This document shows positions 1-13,000 of a stretch of 64,000 nucleotides of DNA, in pieces (positions within the stretch are counted from its first letter, which is position 1; every line of letters starts with the position of its first letter). The notes below the pieces were generated by a model. That model did not search any database. It was not told where the DNA came from and saw only the letters and a program-made list of their open reading frames with translations. Origin of the DNA: Euonymus europaeus (Eukaryota > Streptophyta > Magnoliopsida > Celastrales > Celastraceae); contig OY756972.1 in the NCBI GenBank assembly GCA_963580455.1, positions 13,531,001 to 13,595,000 of the forward strand, in the 5' to 3' direction. Position numbers and translations under genes: made by a program.

Positions 1-401
1 AGTTGGTGTTTTGGCACTGAAATTATCTAGGAAACTTGTACTCGTAAAATTTGACATAGAAGAACGATAAAAAGTCTATCCCGAGCAACATTGATAGTCC
101 GAAGTTGCTCAACTCTCTCTATGAAGGAGCTTTTAACGGTTTTGTCCATTTGTCATAGAAAGTTGGTGTTTTGGCATCGAAATAATCTATGAAGCTTATA
201 TTCATAAAATTTCACATATAAGAACAATAAAAATTGTACACCGAGCAACTTTGATGGACCGAAGTTGCTCAACTCTCTCTATGGAGGAGTTTTTAACGGA
301 AAGTCCATTTGTCATAGAAAGTTGGTGTTTTGGCGTCCAAATAATCTTTGAAGCTTATACTCGTAAAATTTGACATTTAAAAACAATAAAAAGTGTACAC
401 C

Positions 402-429
402 GAGCAACTTTCATGGTCCGAAGTTGCTC
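402..429. repeat. Dyad in the monomer: 9-bp inverted repeat, 10-base loop
   Basis: GAGCAACTT (402-410) and AAGTTGCTC (421-429) are perfect reverse complements around TCATGGTCCG. The same dyad recurs in a large share of monomers across the window, often with TGATGGTCCG or TGATAGTCCG as the loop. The arms are among the most conserved parts of the monomer, while the loop varies. Confidence 0.9.
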
Positions 430-958
430 AACTCTCTCTATGGAGGAGCTTTTAACGGTTTTGTCCATTTGTCATAGAAAGTTGGTGTTTTGGCATCGAA
501 ATAATCTAGGAAGCTTATACTCTAAAATTTGACATAGAAGAATAATAAAAATTGTACACCGAGCGACTTTGATGGTCCGAAGTTGCTCAACTCTCTCTAT
601 GGAAGAGCTTTTAAGGGTTTCGTCCATTTGTCATAGAGAGTTGGTGTTTTGGCATTGAAATAATCTAGGAAACTTGTACTCATAAAATTTGACATAGAAG
701 AACGATAAAAAGTCTATCCCGAGCAACATTGATAGTCCGAAGTTGCTCAACTCTCTCTATGAAGGAGCTTTTAACGGTTTTGTCCATTTGTCATAGAAAG
801 TTGGTGTTTTGGCATCGAAATAATCTAGGAAGCGTATACACATAAAATTTGACATATAAGAACAGTAAAAATTGTACACCGAGACACTTTGATGGTCCGA
901 AGTTACTCAACTCTCTCTATGGAGGAGCTTTTAACGGTTTCGTCCATTTGTCATAGAA

Positions 959-1110
959 AGTTGGTGTTTTGGCATCGAAATAATCAATGAAGCTTAACGG
1001 TTGACATAAAAGAACAATAAAAATTATACACTGAGCAAATTTGATGGTCCGAAGTTGCTCAACTCTCTCTGTGGAGGAGTTTTTAACGGTTTTGTCCATT
1101 TGTCATAGAA
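959..1110. repeat. 152-bp short monomer variant
   Basis: The usual AAGCTTATACTC...AAATTTGACAT region is replaced by AAGCTTAACGGTTGACAT, 8 bp shorter. Copies recur at the same HOR position near 5,097, 9,234, 10,980, 14,800 and 18,614, and in the mosaic region near 21,800 and 22,590. TAACGGTT is normally found in a different part of the monomer, so a template switch within the repeat is a plausible origin. Confidence 0.85.
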
Positions 1111-1372
1111 AGTTGGTGTTTTGGCATTGAAATAATCTAGGAAACCTATACTCCTAAAATTTGACATATATGAACAATAAAAATTGTACACCGAGCCACT
1201 TTGGTAGTCCGAAGTTACTCAACTCTCTCTATGGAGGAGCTTTTAACGGTTTCGTCCATTTGTCATAGAAAGTTGGTGTTTTGGCATCGAAATAATCAAT
1301 GAAGCTTATACTCAAAAAATTTGACATAAAAGAACAATAAAAATTGTACACCGAGCAACTTTGACAATCCGA

Positions 1373-1384
1373 AGTTGCGCAACT
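1373..1384. repeat. 12-bp perfect palindrome in the GACAATCC monomer subtype
   Basis: AGTTGCGCAACT reads the same on both strands. It replaces AGTTGCTCAACT by a T-to-G change that weakens the 9-bp dyad at one position. The subtype is recognised by GACAATCC or AACAGTCC / GACAGTCC loops and recurs many times, for example near 5,513, 27,548 and 37,132. Confidence 0.88.
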
Positions 1385-4138
1385 CTCTCTATGGAGGAGC
1401 TTTTAAAGGTTTCGTTCATTTGTCATAGAAATTTGGTGTTTTGGCATCGAAATAATCTATGAAGCTTATACTCCTAAAATTTGACATATATGAACAGTAA
1501 AAATTATACACAGAGCCACTTTGGTAGTCCGAAGTTACTCAACTATCTCTATGGAGGAGCTTTTAACGGTTTCATCCATTTGTCATAGAAAGTTGGTGTT
1601 TTGGCATCGAAATAATCAATGAAGCTTATACTCAAAAAATTTGACATAAAAGAACAATAAAAATTGTACACCGAGCAACTTTGATGGTCCGAAGTTGCTC
1701 AACTCTCTCTATGGAGGAGCTTTTAACGGTTTCATCCATTTGTCATAGAGAGTTGGTGTTTTGGCATCGAAATAGTCCAGGAAACTTATACTCGTAAAAT
1801 TTAACATAGAAGAACGATAAAAAGTCTATCCCGAGCAACTATGATAGTCCGAAGTTGCTCAACTGTCTCTATGAAGGAGCTTTTAACGGTTATGTCCATT
1901 TGTCATAGAAAGTTGGTGTTTTGGCATCGAAATAATCTATGAAGCTTAAACGCGTTAAATTTGACATATAAGAACAATTAAAAGTGTACACCGAGCAACT
2001 TTGATGGTCCGAAGTTGCTCAACTTTCTCTATGGAGGAGCTTTTAACGGTTTTGTCCATTTGTCATAGAAAGTTGGTGTTTTGGCATCGAAATAATCTAG
2101 GAAGCTTATTCTAAGATTTGACATATAAGAACAATAAAAAGTGTATCCCGAGCAACTTTGATAGTCCGAAGTTGCTCAACTCTCTCTACGGAGGAGCTTT
2201 TAACGGTTTTGTCCATTTGTCATAGAAAGTTGTTGTTTTGGCATCGAAATAATATAGGAAGCTTATACTCGTAAAATTTGACATATAAGAATAATAAAAA
2301 TTGTACACCGAGCAACTTTCATTGTCCGAAGTTGCTCAACTCTCTCTACGTAGGACCTTTTAACGGTTTTGTCCATTTGTCATAGAAAGTTGGTGTTTTG
2401 GCATCGAAATAATCGAGGAAGCATATACTCGTAAAATTTGACATAGAAGAACAATAAAAAGTCTATCCCGAGCAACTTTGATAGTCCGAAGTTGCTCAAC
2501 TCTCTCTATGTAGGAGCTTTTAACGGTTTTGTCCATTTGTCACAGAAAGTTGGTGTTTTGGCAGCGAAATAATCTATGAACCTTATACTCATAAAATTTG
2601 ACATATAAAAACAATAAAAATTGTACACCGAGCAAATTTGATGGTCCGAAGTTGCTCAACTCTCTCTACGGAGGTGCTTTTAACGGTTTCGTTCATTTGT
2701 CGTAGAAACTTGGTGTTTTGGCATCGAAATAATCTATGAAGCTTATACTCATAAAATTTGACATATAAGAACAATAAAAAGTGTACACCGTGCAACTTTG
2801 ATGGTCCGAAGTTGCTCAACTCTCTCTATGGAGGAGCTTTTAACGGTTTGGTCCATTTGTCATAGAAAGTTGGTGTTTTGGAATCAAAATAATCTAGGAA
2901 GCTTACACTCATAAAATTTAACATATAAGAACAATAAAAAGTGTACACCGAGCAACTTTGACAATCCGAAGTTGCGCAACTCTCTCTATGGGGGAGCTTT
3001 TAAAGGTTTCGTTCATTTGTCATCGAAATTTGGTGTTTTGGCATCGAAATAATCTATGAAGCTTATACTCCTAAAATTTGACATATATGAATAATAAAAA
3101 TTGTACACCGAGCAACTTTGACGGACCGAAGTTGCTCAACTCTCTCTATGGAGGAGCTTTTAACGGAAAGTCCATTTGTCATAGAAAGTTGGTGTTTTGG
3201 CATCGAAATAATCAATGAAGCTTATACTCATCAAATTTGACATAAAAGAACAATAAAAATTATACACCGAGCGACTTTGATGGTCCGAAGTTGCTCAACT
3301 CTCTCTATGGAAGAGCGTTTAAGGGTTTCGTCCATTTATCATAGAGAGTTGGTGTTTTGGCATTGAAATAATCTAGGAAACTTGTACTCGTAAAGTTTGA
3401 CATAGAAGAACGATAAAAAGTCTATCCCGAGCAACATTGATAGTCCGAAGTTGCTCAACTCTCTCTATGAAGGAGCTTTTAACGGTTTTGTCCATTTGTC
3501 ATAGAAAGTTGGTGTTTTGGCATTGAAATAATCTAGGAAGCGTATACACATAAAATTTGACATATAAGAACAGTAAAAATTGTACACCGAGCCACTTTGA
3601 TGGTCCGAAGTTACTCAACTCTCTCTATGGAGGAGCCTTTAACGGTTTCGTCCATTTGTCATAGAGAGTTGGTGTTTTGGCATCGAAATAATCAATGAAG
3701 CTTTACGGTTGACATAAAAGAACAATAAAAATTATACACTGAGCAAATTTGATGGTCCGAAGTTGCTCAACTCTCACTATGGAGGAGCTTTTAACGGTTT
3801 CGTCTATTTGTCATAGAGAGTTGGTGTTTTGGCATCGAAATAATCTAGGAAACCTATACTCATAAAATTTGACATATAAGAACAATAAAAATTGTACACC
3901 GAGCAACTTTGATTGTTCAAAGTTGCTTAACTCATTGTATGGACGAGCTTTTAACGGTTTCGTCCATTTGTCATAGAAAGTTGGTGTTTTGGCATCGAAA
4001 TAATCAATGAAGCTTATACTCATCAAATTTGACATAAAAGAACAATAAAAATTATACACCGAGCGACTTTGATGGTCCGAAGTTGGTCAACTCTCTCTAT
4101 GAAAGAGCCTTTAACGGTTTCGTCCATTTGTCATAGAG

Positions 4139-7100
4139 AGTTGGTGTTTTGGCACTGAAATTATCTAGGAAACTTGTACTCGTAAAATTTGACATAGAAG
4201 AACGATATAAAGTCTATCCCGAGCAACATTGATAGTCCGAAGTTGCTCAACTCTCTCTATGAAGGAGCTTTTAACGGTTTTGTCCATTTGTCATAGAAAG
4301 TTGGTGTTTTGGCATCGAAATAATCTATGAAGCTTATATTCATAAAATTTGACATATAAGAACAATAAAAATTGTACACCGAGCAACTTTGACGGACCGA
4401 AGTTGCTCAACTCTCTCTATGGAAGAGCTTTTAACGGAAAGTCCATTTGTCATAGAAAGTTGGTGTTTTGGCGTCCAAATAATCTTTGAAGCTTATACTC
4501 GTAAAATTTGACATTTAAAAACAATAAAAAGTGTACACCGAGCAACTTTCATGGTCCGAAGTTGCTCAACTCTCTCTATGGAGGAGCTTTTAACGGTTTT
4601 GTCCATTTGTCATAGAAAGTTGGTGTTTTGGCATCGAAATAATCTAGGAAGCTTATACTCTAAAATTTGACATAGAAGAATAATAAAAATTGTACACCGA
4701 GCGACTTTGATGGTCCGAAGTTGCTCAACTCTCTCTATGGAAGAGCTTTTAAGGGTTTCGTCCATTTGTCATAGAGAGTTGGTGTTTTGGCATTGAAATA
4801 ATCTAGGAAACTTGTAATAGTAAAATTTGACATAGAAGAACGATAAAAAGTCTATCCCGAGCAACATTGATAGTCCGAAGTTGCTCAACTCTCTCTATGA
4901 AGGAGCTTTTAACGGTTTTGTCCATTTGTCATAGAAAGTTGCTGTTTTGGCATCGAAATAATCTAGGAAGCGTATACAAATAAAATTTGACATATAAGAA
5001 CAGTAAAAATTGTACACCGAGCCACTTTGATGGTCCGAAGTTACTCAACTCTCTCTATGGAGGAGCTTTTAACAGTTTCGTCCATTTGTCATAGAAAGTT
5101 GGTGTTTTGGCATCGAAATAATCAATGAAGCTTAACGGTTGACATAAAAGAACAATAAAAATTGTACACTGAGCAAATTTGATGGTCCGAAGTTGCTCAA
5201 CTCTCTCTGTGGAGGAGTTTTTAACGGTTTTGTCCATTTGTCATAGAAAGTTGGTGTTTTGGCATCGAAATAATCTAGGAAACCTATACTCCTAAAATTT
5301 GACATATATGAACAATAAAAATTGTACACCGAGCCACTTTGGTAGTCCGAAGTTACTCAACTCTCTCTATGGAGGAGCTTTTAACGGTTTCGTCCATTTG
5401 TCATAGAAAGTTGGTGTTTTGGCATCGAAATAATCAATGAAGTTTATACTCAAAAAATTTGACATAAAAGAACAATAAAAATTGTACACCGAGCAACTTT
5501 GACAATCCGAAGTTGCGCAACTCTCTCTATGGAGGAGCTTTTAAAGGTTTCGTTCATTTGTCATAGAAATTTGGTGTTTTGGCATCGAAATAATCTATGA
5601 AGCTTATACTCCTAAAATTTGACATATATGAACAGTAAAAATTATACACAGAGCCACTTTGGTAGTCCGAAGTTACTCAACTCTCTCTATGGAGGAGCTT
5701 TTAACGGTTTCATCCATTTGTCATAGAAAGTTGGTGTTTTGGCATCGAAATAATCAATGAAGCTTATACTCAAAAAATTTGACATAAAAGAACAATAAAA
5801 ATTGTACACCGAGCAACTTTGATGGTCCGAAGTTGCTCAACTCTCTCTATGGAGGAGCTTTTAACGGTTTCATCCATTTGTCATAGAGAGTTGGTGTTTT
5901 GGCATCGAAATAGTCCAGGAAACTTATACTCGTAAAATTTAACATAGAAGAACGATAAAAAGACTATCCCGAGCAACTTTGATAGTCCGAAGTTGCTCAA
6001 TTGTCTCTATGAAGGAGCTTTTAACGGTTATGTCCATTTGTCATAGAAAGTTGGTGTTTTGGCATCGAAATAATCTATGAAGCTTAAACTCGTAAAATTT
6101 GACATATAAGAACAATTAAAAGTGTACACTGAGCAACTTTGATGGTCCGAAGTTGCTCAACTTTCTCTATGGAGGAGCTTTTAACAGTTTTGTCCATTTG
6201 TCATAGAAAGTTGGTGTTTTGGCATCGAAATAATCTAGGAAGCTTATTCTAAGATTTGACATATAAGAACAATAAAAAGTGTATCCCGAGCAACTTTGAT
6301 AGTCCGAAGTTGCTCAACTCTCTCTACGGAGGAGCTTTTAACGGTTTTGTCCATTTGTCATAGAAAGTTGTTGTTTTGGCATCGAAATAATATAGGAAGC
6401 TTATACTCGTAAAATTTGACATATAAGAATAATAAAAATTGTACACCGAGCAACTTTCATGGTCCGAAGTTGCTCAACTCTCTCTACGTAGGACCTTTTA
6501 ACGGTTTTGTCCATTTGTCATAGAAAGTTGGTGTTTTGGCATCGAAATAATCGAGGAAGCATATACTCGTAAAATTTGACATAGAAGAACAATAAAAAGT
6601 CTATCCCGAGCAACTTTGATAGTCCGAAGTTGCTCAACTCTCTCTATGGAGGAGCTTTTAACGGTTTTGTCCATTTGTCACAGAAAGTTGGTGTTTTGGC
6701 AGCGAAATAATCTATGAACCTTATACTCATAAAATTTGACATATAAAAACAATAAAAATTGTACACCGAGCAAATTTGATGGTCCGAAGTTGCTCAACTC
6801 TCTCTACGGAGGTGCTTTTAACGGTTTCGTTCATTTGTCGTAGAAACTTGGTGTTTTGGCATCGAAATAATCTATGAAGCTTATACTCATAAAATTTGAC
6901 ATATAAGAACAATAAAAAGTGTACACCGTGCAACTTTGATGGTCCGAAGTTGCTCAACTCTCTCTATGGAGGAGCTTTTAACGGTTTGGTCCATTTGTCA
7001 TAGAAAGTTGGTGTTTTGGAATCAAAATAATCTAGGAAGCTTACACTCATAAAATTTAACATATAAGAACAATAAAAAGTGTACACCGAGCAACTTTGAC

Positions 7101-8277
7101 AATCCGAAGTTGCGCAACTCTCTCTATGGGGGAGCTTTTAAAGGTTTCGTTCATTTGTCATCGAAATTTGGTGTTTTGGCATCGAAATAATCTATGAAGC
7201 TTATACTTCTAAAATTTGACATATATGAACAATAAAAATTGTACACCGAGCAACTTTGACGGACCGAAGTTGCTCAACTCTCTCTATGGAGGAGCTTTTA
7301 ACGGAAAGTCCATTTGTCATAGAAAGTTGGTGTTTTGGCATCGAAATAATCAATGAAGCTTATACTCATCAAATTTGACATAAAAGAACAATAAAAATTA
7401 TACACCGAGCGACTTTGATGGTCCGAAGTTGCTCAACTCTCTCTATGGAAGAGCGTTTAAGGGTTTCGTCCATTTATCATAGAGAGTTGGTGTTTTGGCA
7501 TTGAAATAATCTAGGAAACTTGTACTCGTAAAATTTGACATAGAAGAACGATAAAAAGTCTATCCCGAGCAACATTGATAGTCCGAAGTTGCTCAACTCT
7601 CTCTATGAAGGAGCTTTTAACGGTTTTGTCCATTTGTCATAGAAAGTTGGTGTTTTGGCATTGAAATAATCTAGGAAGCGTATACACATAAAATTTGACA
7701 TATAAGAACAGTAAAAATTGTACACCGAGCCACTTTGATGGTCCGAAGTTACTCAACTCTCTCTATGGAGGAGCCTTTAACGGTTTCGTCCATTTGTCAT
7801 AGAGAGTTGGTGTTTTGGCATCGAAATAATCAATGAAGCTTTACGGTTGACATAAAAGAACAATAAAAATTATACACTGAGCAAATTTGATGGTCCGAAG
7901 TTGCTCAACTCTCACTATGGAGGAGCTTTTAACGGTTTCGTCTATTTGTCATAGAGAGTTGGTGTTTTGGCATCGAAATAATCTAGGAAACCTATACTCA
8001 TAAAATTTGACATATAAGAACAATAAAAATTGTACACCGAGCAACTTTGATTGTTTCAAAGTTGCTCAACTCATTCTATGGACGAGCTTTTAACGGTTTC
8101 GTCCATTTGTCATAGAAAGTTGGTGTTTTGGCATCGAAATAATCAATGAAGCTTATACTCATCAAATTTGACATAAAAGAACAATAAAAATTATACACCG
8201 AGCGACTTTGATGGTCCGAAGTTGGTCAACTCTCTCTATGGAAGAGCCTTTAACGGTTTCGTCCATTTGTCATAGAG
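4139..8277. repeat. HOR family A, copy 2 (26-mer, 4,139 bp)
   Basis: This copy matches copy 1 monomer for monomer with only scattered single-base changes, for example TGATTGTTTCAAAG near 8,050 against TGATTGTTCAAAG near 3,910. The high match over 4.1 kb indicates a recent duplication or homogenisation of the whole unit. Confidence 0.85.
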
Positions 8278-10024
8278 AGTTGGTGTTTTGGCACTGAAAT
8301 TATCTAGGAAACTTGTACTCGTAAAATTTGACATAGAAGAACGATTTAAAGTCTATCCCGAGCAACATTGATAGTCCGAAGTTGCTCAACTCTCTCTATG
8401 AAGGAGCTTTTAACGGTTTTGTCCATTTGTCATAGAAAGTTGGTGTTTTGGCATCGAAATAATCTATGAAGCTTATATTCATAAAATTTGACATATAAGA
8501 ACAATAAAAATTGTACACCGAGCAACTTTGACGGACCGAAGTTGCTCAACTCTCTCTATGGAGGAGCTTTTAACGGAAAGTCCATTTGTCATAGAAAGTT
8601 GGTGTTTTGGCGTCCAAATAACCTTTGAAGCTTATACTCGTAAAATTTGACATTTAAAAACAATAAAAAGTGTACACCGAGCAACTTTCATGGTCTGAAG
8701 TTGCTCAACTCTCTCTATGGAGGAGCTTTTAACGGTTTTGTCCATTTGTCATAGAAAGTTGGTGTTTTGGCATCGAAATAATCTAGGAAGCTTATACTCT
8801 AAAATTTGACATAGAAGAATAATAAAAATTGTACACCGAGCGACTTTGATGGTCCGAAGTTGCTCAACTCTCTCTATGGAAGAGCTTTTAAGGGTTTCGT
8901 CCATTTGTCATAGAGAGTTGGTGTTTTGGCATTGAAATAATCTAGGAAACTTGTAATAGTAAAATTTGACATAGAAGAACGATAAAAAGTCTATCCCGAG
9001 CAACATTGATAGTCCGAAGTTGCTCAACTCTCTCTATGAAGGAGCTTTTAACGGTTTTGTCCATTTGTCATAGAAAGTTGCTGTTTTGGCATCGAAATAA
9101 TCTAGGAAGAGTATACAAATAAAATTTGACATATAAGAACAGTAAAAATTGTACACCGAGCCACTTTGATGGTCCGAAGTTACTCAACTCTCTCTATGGA
9201 GGAGCTTTTAACGGTTTCGTCCATTTGTCATAGAAAGTTGGTGTTTTGGCATCGAAATAATCAATGAAGCTTAACGGTTGACATAAAAGAACAATAAAAA
9301 TTGTACACCGAGCAACTTTGACAATCCGAAGTTGCGCAACTCTCTCTATGGAGGAGCTTTTAAAGGTTTCGTTCATTTGTCATAGAAATTTGGTGTTTCG
9401 GCATCGAAATAATCTATGAAGCTTATACTCCTAAAATTTGACATATATGAACAGTAAAAATTATACACAGAGCCACTTTGGTAGTCCGAAGTTACTCAAC
9501 TCTCTCTATGGAGGAGCTTTTAACGGTTTCGTCCATTTGTCATAGAAAGTTGGTGTTTTGGTATCGAAATAATCAATGAAGCTTATACTCAAAAAATTTG
9601 ACATAAAAGAACAATAAAAATTGTACACCGAGCAACTTTGATGGTCCGAAGTTGCTCAACTCTCTCTATGGAGGAGCTTTTAACGGTTTCATCCATTTGT
9701 CATAGAGAGTTGGTGTTTTGGCATCGAAATAGTCCAGGAAACTTATTCTAAGATTTGACATATAAGAACAATAAAAAGTGTATCCCGAGCAACTTTGATA
9801 GTCCGAAGTTGCTCAACTCTCTCTACGGAGGAGCTTTTAACGGTTTTGTCCATTTGTCATAGAAAGTTGTTGTTTTGGCATCGAAATAATATAGGAAGCT
9901 TATACTCGTAAAATTTGACATATAAGAATAATAAAAATTGTACACCGAGCAACTTTCATGGTCCGAAGTTGCTCAACTCTCTCTACGTAGGACCTTTTAA
10001 CGGTTTTGTCCATTTGTCATAGAG
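8278..10024. repeat. HOR family A, copy 3, internally deleted (11-mer, 1,747 bp)
   Basis: This copy follows the unit from its start to about 9,300 and then skips two monomers (a 320-bp loss relative to copy 2). It skips about two more at 9,735-9,745, where GTCCAGGAAACTTAT is joined directly to TCTAAGATTTGAC. It ends at about 10,020, jumping from the ACGTAGGACC monomer back to the unit start. All three joins keep the monomer phase, as expected for unequal exchange between monomers. Confidence 0.8.
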
Positions 10025-13000
10025 AGTTGGTGTTTTGGCACTGAAATAGTCCAGGAAACTTATACTCGTAAAATTTGACATAGAAGAACGATATAAAGTC
10101 TATCCCGAGCAACATTGATAGTCCGAAGTTGCTCAACTCTCTCTATGAAGGAGCTTTTAACGGTTTTGTCCATTTGTCATAGAAAGTTGGTGTTTTGGCA
10201 TCGAAATAATCTATGAAGCTTATATTCATAAAATTTGACATATAAGAACAATAAAAATTGTACACCGAGCAACTTTGACGGACCGAAGTTGCTCAACTCT
10301 CTCTATGGAGGAGCTTTTAACGGAAAGTCCATTTGTCATAGAAAGTTGGTGTTTTGGCGTCCAAATAATCTTTGAAGCTTATACTCGTAAAATTTGACAT
10401 TTAAAAACAATAAAAAGTGTACACCGAGCAACTTTCATGGTCCGAAGTTGCTCAACTCTCTCTATGGAGGAGCTTTTAACGGTTTTGTCCATTTGTCATA
10501 GAAAGTTGGTGTTTTGGCATCGAAATAATCTAGGAAGCTTATACTCTAAAATTTGACATAGAAGAATAATAAAAATTGTACACCGAGCGACTTTGATGGT
10601 CCGAAGTTGCTCAACTCTCTCTATGGAAGAGCTTTTAAGGGTTTCGTCCATTTGTCATAGAGAGTTGGTGTTTTGGCATTGAAATAATCTAGGAAACTTG
10701 TAATAGTAAAATTTGACATAGAAGAACGATAAAAAGTCTATCCCGAGCAACATTGATAGTCCGAAGTTGCTCAACTCTCTCTATGAAGGAGCTTTTAACG
10801 GTTTTGTCCATTTGTCATAGAAAGTTGCTGTTTTGGCATCGAAATAATCTAGGAAGCGTATACAAATAAAATTTGACATATAAGAACAGTAAAAATTGTA
10901 CACCGAGCCACTTTGATGGTCCGAAGTTACTCAACTCTCTCTATGGAGGAGCTTTTAACGGTTTCGTCCATTTGTCATAGAAAGTTGGTGTTTTGGCATC
11001 GAAATAATCAATGAAGCTTAACGGTTGACATAAAAGAACAATAAAAATTGTACACCGAGCAACTTTGACAATCCGAAGTTGCGCAACTCTCTCTATGGGG
11101 GAGCTTTTAAAGGTTTCGTTCATTTGTCATAGAAATTTGGTGTTTCGGCATCGAAATAATCTATGAAGCTTATAGTCCTAAAATTTGACATATATGAACA
11201 GTAAAAATTATACACAGAGCCACTTTGGTAGTCCGAAGTTACTCAACTCTCTCTATGGAGGAGCTTTTAACGGTTTCGTCCATTTGTCATAGAAAGTTGG
11301 TGTTTTGGTATCGAAATAATCAATGAAGCTTATACTCAAAAAATTTGACATAAAAGAACAATAAAAATTGTACACCGAGCAACTTTGATGGTCCGAAGTT
11401 GCTCAACTCTCTCTATGGAGGAGCTTTTAACGGTTTCATCCATTTGTCATAGAGAGTTGGTGTTTTGGCATCGAAATAGTCCAGGAAACTTATACTCGTA
11501 AAATTTAACATAGAAGAACGATAAAAAGTCTATCCCGAGCAACTTTGATAGTCCGAAGTTGCTCAACTGTCTCTATGAAGGTGCTTTTAACGGTTATGTC
11601 CATTTGTCATAGAAAATTGGTGTTTTGGCATCGAAATAATCTATGAAGCTTAAACTCGTAAAATTTGACATATAAGAACAATTAAAAGTGTACACCGAGC
11701 AACTTTGATGGTCCGAAGTTGCTCAACTTTCTCTATGGAGGAGCTTTTAACGGTTTTGTCCATTTGTCATAGAATGTTGGTGTTTTGGCATCGAAATAAT
11801 CTAGGAAGCTTATTCTAAGATTTGACATATAAGAACAATAAAAAGTGTATCCCGAGCAACTTTGATAGTCCGAAGTTGCTCAACTCTCTCTACGGAGGAG
11901 CTTTTAACGGTTTTGTCCATTTGTCATAGAAAGTTGTTGTTTTGGCATCGAAATAATATAGGAAGCTTATACTCGTAAAATTTGACATATAAGAATAATA
12001 AAAATTGTACACCGAGCAACTTTCATGGTCCGAAGTTGCTCAACTCTCTCTACGTACGACCTTTTAACGGTTTTGTCCATTTGTCATAGAAAGTTGGTGT
12101 TTTGGCATCGAAATAATCGAGGAAGCATATACTCGTAAAATTTGACATAGAAGAACAATAAAAAGTCTATCCCGAGCAACTTTGATAGTCCGAAGTTGCT
12201 CAACTCTCTCTATGGAGGAGCTTTTAACGGTTTTGTCCATTTGTCACAGAAAGTTGGTGTTTTGGCAGCGAAATAATCTATGAACCTTATACTCATAAAA
12301 TTTGACATATAAAAACAATAAAAATTGTACACCGAGCAAATTTGATGGTCCGAAGTTGCTCAACTCTCTCTACGGAGGTGCTTTTAACGGTTTCGTTCAT
12401 TTGTCGTAGAAACTTGGTGTTTTGGCATCGAAATAATCTATGAAGCTTATACTCATAAAATTTGACATATAAGAACAATAAAAAGTGTACACCGTGCAAC
12501 TTTGATGGTCCGAAGTTGCTCAACTCTCTCTATGGAGGAGCTTTTAACGGTTTGGTCCATTTGTCATAGAAAGTGGGTGTTTTGGAATCAAAATAATCTA
12601 GGAAGCTTACACTCATAAAATTTAACATATAAGAACAATAAAAAGTGTACACCGAGCAACTTTGACAATCCGAAGTTGCGCAACTCTCTCTATGGGGGAG
12701 CTTTTAAAGGTTCCGTTCATTTGTCATCGAAATTTGGTGTTTTGGCATCGAAATAATCTATAAAGCTTATACTCCTAAAATTTGACATATATGAACAATA
12801 AAAATTGTACACCGAGCAACTTTGACGGACCGAAGTTGCTCAACTCTCTCTATGGAGGAGCTTTTAACGGAAAGTCTATTTGTCATAGAAAGTTGGTGTT
12901 TTGGCATCGAAATAATCAATGAAGCTTATACTCATCAAATTTGACATAAAAGAACAAAAAAAATTATACACCGAGCGACTTTGATGGTCCGAAGTTGCTC

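Larger units (their letters stand above)
1..4138. repeat. HOR family A, copy 1 (26-mer, 4,138 bp)
   Basis: The monomer beginning with the diagnostic GGCACTGAAATTATC variant at position 1 recurs at 4,139 and 8,278. Other markers repeat at the same spacing, for example GGCAGCGAAATAATC at 2,560 and 6,698 (4,138 apart). Within the unit, monomers are of many distinct types, including 152-bp variants. 26 monomers of mean 159.2 bp make one unit. The true start of the unit is arbitrary because the window edge cuts the array. Confidence 0.85.
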
